From: Rheinheimera sp. 1928-s
Lineage (GTDB): Bacteria > Pseudomonadota > Gammaproteobacteria > Enterobacterales > Alteromonadaceae
DNA: 64,000 nucleotides
Assembly (NCBI RefSeq): GCF_029269265.1
Contig: NZ_JARIXP010000001.1
Span: 526,591-590,590, forward strand
Reading direction: 5' to 3'
Part shown: positions 63,140 through 64,000 of the stretch, piece by piece
How the letters are laid out: each line of letters opens with the position of its first letter
Numbering within the stretch: the first letter of the stretch is position 1
Made by a program: the position numbers and the translations under genes
The notes under the pieces: generated by a model
The model's input: the letters and a program-made list of their open reading frames with translations, nothing else
The model's database searches: none
Told to the model about the DNA's origin: nothing

Positions 63140-64000
63140 ATGACTGCTTCCTGCCCCTTTAGCCCAAAAGAGTTACGCCAGTTGGTGTTACAGCACCAAG
63201 GGTTGCTTCAACCAGCGTCAGGCAAAGCAGCTGTGGCAGAGGTTCTGAAGCAAATTAGCTATGTGCAGCTGGATTCTATTTATGTGGTGGAACGGGCGCA
63301 TCATCATGTGCTGTATAACAGAGTAAAAAACTATCAGCCGAAGCTGCTGGACAAAGCGCTGGAGCAAAAACAAAGTTTTGAATACTGGTCGCACGCCGCT
63401 GCATTTTTACCAGCCGAAGATTATCGTTTTAGTTTGCAACGCAAACTCTTACTGCAAAACGGCAACAACCACTGGTTTAACCCTGAACAGCAACTGATGA
63501 ATGAAGTGCTGGCCCGTGTTGAAGCCGAAGGGCCGCTGAAAGCCAGTGATTTTATCAGCTCTGGTCAGAAAAACGGTGCCTGGTGGGACTGGCAGCCGGC
63601 TAAACAGGCGCTGGAGCAGCTATTTATGCAAGGCAAGCTAATGGTGGCCAAAAGAGACAAGTTCCAGAAGGTCTACGATCTGGCGGAACGGGTTTGGCCT
63701 GATCATCATCAACATCAGCCACCTACAGACTCTGAGTTTGCTGATTATTTAATAGAGCGTTGCCTGCAAAGTCAGGCCGTGGCGACAGTGCAGCAGATAG
63801 GTTATCTGCGTAAGAATATGCAGTTGGCGTTAAAGCAGCAGCTAAAACAACAACTGGAGCAGAGCAGGCTGCAGACTTTTCTGCTGGATGGAAAAACCTG
63901 GTACTACAGGCCTCAGTTAGCGCTTACTAACGGTTTGCCTAATAAAGTGCCCAATAAAGTCTGGTTCTTGTCGCCTTTTGATAATTTAGTGATCCAGCGC
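63140..64000 (+). CDS. YcaQ-type winged-helix DNA glycosylase, 3' end cut by window edge
   Basis: Opens at ATG 63140 (MTASCPFSPKELRQLVLQHQ), four bases after the trmN6 stop, and runs off the right edge after 287 codons. It has the YcaQ/AlkZ-like (HTH_42) features YVQLDSIYVVERAHHHVL and YWSHAAAFLPAEDYRF. Relatives unhook interstrand DNA crosslinks. The C-terminus is not visible, so completeness cannot be judged. Confidence 0.85.
   Translation, partial: MTASCPFSPKELRQLVLQHQGLLQPASGKAAVAEVLKQISYVQLDSIYVVERAHHHVLYNRVKNYQPKLLDKALEQKQSFEYWSHAAAFLPAEDYRFSLQRKLLLQNGNNHWFNPEQQLMNEVLARVEAEGPLKASDFISSGQKNGAWWDWQPAKQALEQLFMQGKLMVAKRDKFQKVYDLAERVWPDHHQHQPPTDSEFADYLIERCLQSQAVATVQQIGYLRKNMQLALKQQLKQQLEQSRLQTFLLDGKTWYYRPQLALTNGLPNKVPNKVWFLSPFDNLVIQR

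Overview
This window looks like a chromosomal segment of a marine or freshwater gammaproteobacterium of the Alteromonadales/Rheinheimera type (inferred; no 16S is present). The supporting evidence is the gene content: DksA, ErpA, RdgC, SrmB, TrmN6, Gsk, YaaA and a Na+-translocating NADH:quinone reductase operon with NqrM. An E. coli-like thrLABC attenuator and several neighbour pairs known from enteric bacteria (AmpG next to a YajG-type lipoprotein, SrmB divergent from TrmN6) agree with this. Coding density is high and base composition is even. I saw no rRNA, tRNA, CRISPR array, insertion sequence or prophage.

Layout. 1-4172 (minus) is a dksA-gluQ-pcnB-folK-panB cluster; panB runs off the left edge. 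4476-11436 (plus) holds a TauE/SafE exporter, peptidase B, the HrpB helicase and PBP1b. 11454-16132 (plus) is the most unusual block: two paralogous membrane-anchored ToxR/CadC-type regulators with propeller-like periplasmic domains flank a small gene for a secreted peptide carrying two copies of a CMNWPFCRDVE motif. 16144-20734 (minus) carries hemL, pyrB, hemJ and a ClC-type anion transporter. 20792-22531 (plus) has a coiled-coil membrane protein, erpA and a small XRE regulator. 22561-26644 (minus) is an rlmG-lipoprotein-cyclophilin-hypothetical-ampG operon. 26677-29159 (plus) has an AlkB-type dioxygenase, a BolA protein and fabV.

29481-35670 is nqrABCDEF plus nqrM, preceded by a leader that folds into what looks like a three-way-junction RNA. 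35828-39621 holds an M17 aminopeptidase, a purine permease and a periplasmic metallo-beta-lactamase-fold hydrolase. 39697-48764 is rich in signalling genes: a hybrid histidine kinase, a HIT protein, an HDOD protein, RdgC, a second histidine kinase, and a divergent CheY-like/CheC-like/diguanylate cyclase operon. 48837-53671 is the threonine operon with a complete leader-peptide attenuator, followed by ung. 54427-59860 contains a small DUF3545-type gene, pgi, tal, yaaA and gsk. 59861-60193 is a structured non-coding stretch. The right end has a periplasmic binding-protein-like gene, srmB, trmN6 and a truncated ycaQ-type gene.

Most of the window is ordinary housekeeping. The parts worth a second look are the regulator-peptide-regulator block (11454-16132), the nqrA leader RNA (29342-29480), the palindromic operator on the thr promoter (48785-48816), the CheY/CheC/diguanylate-cyclase module, and the inverted-repeat-rich gap at 59861-60193.
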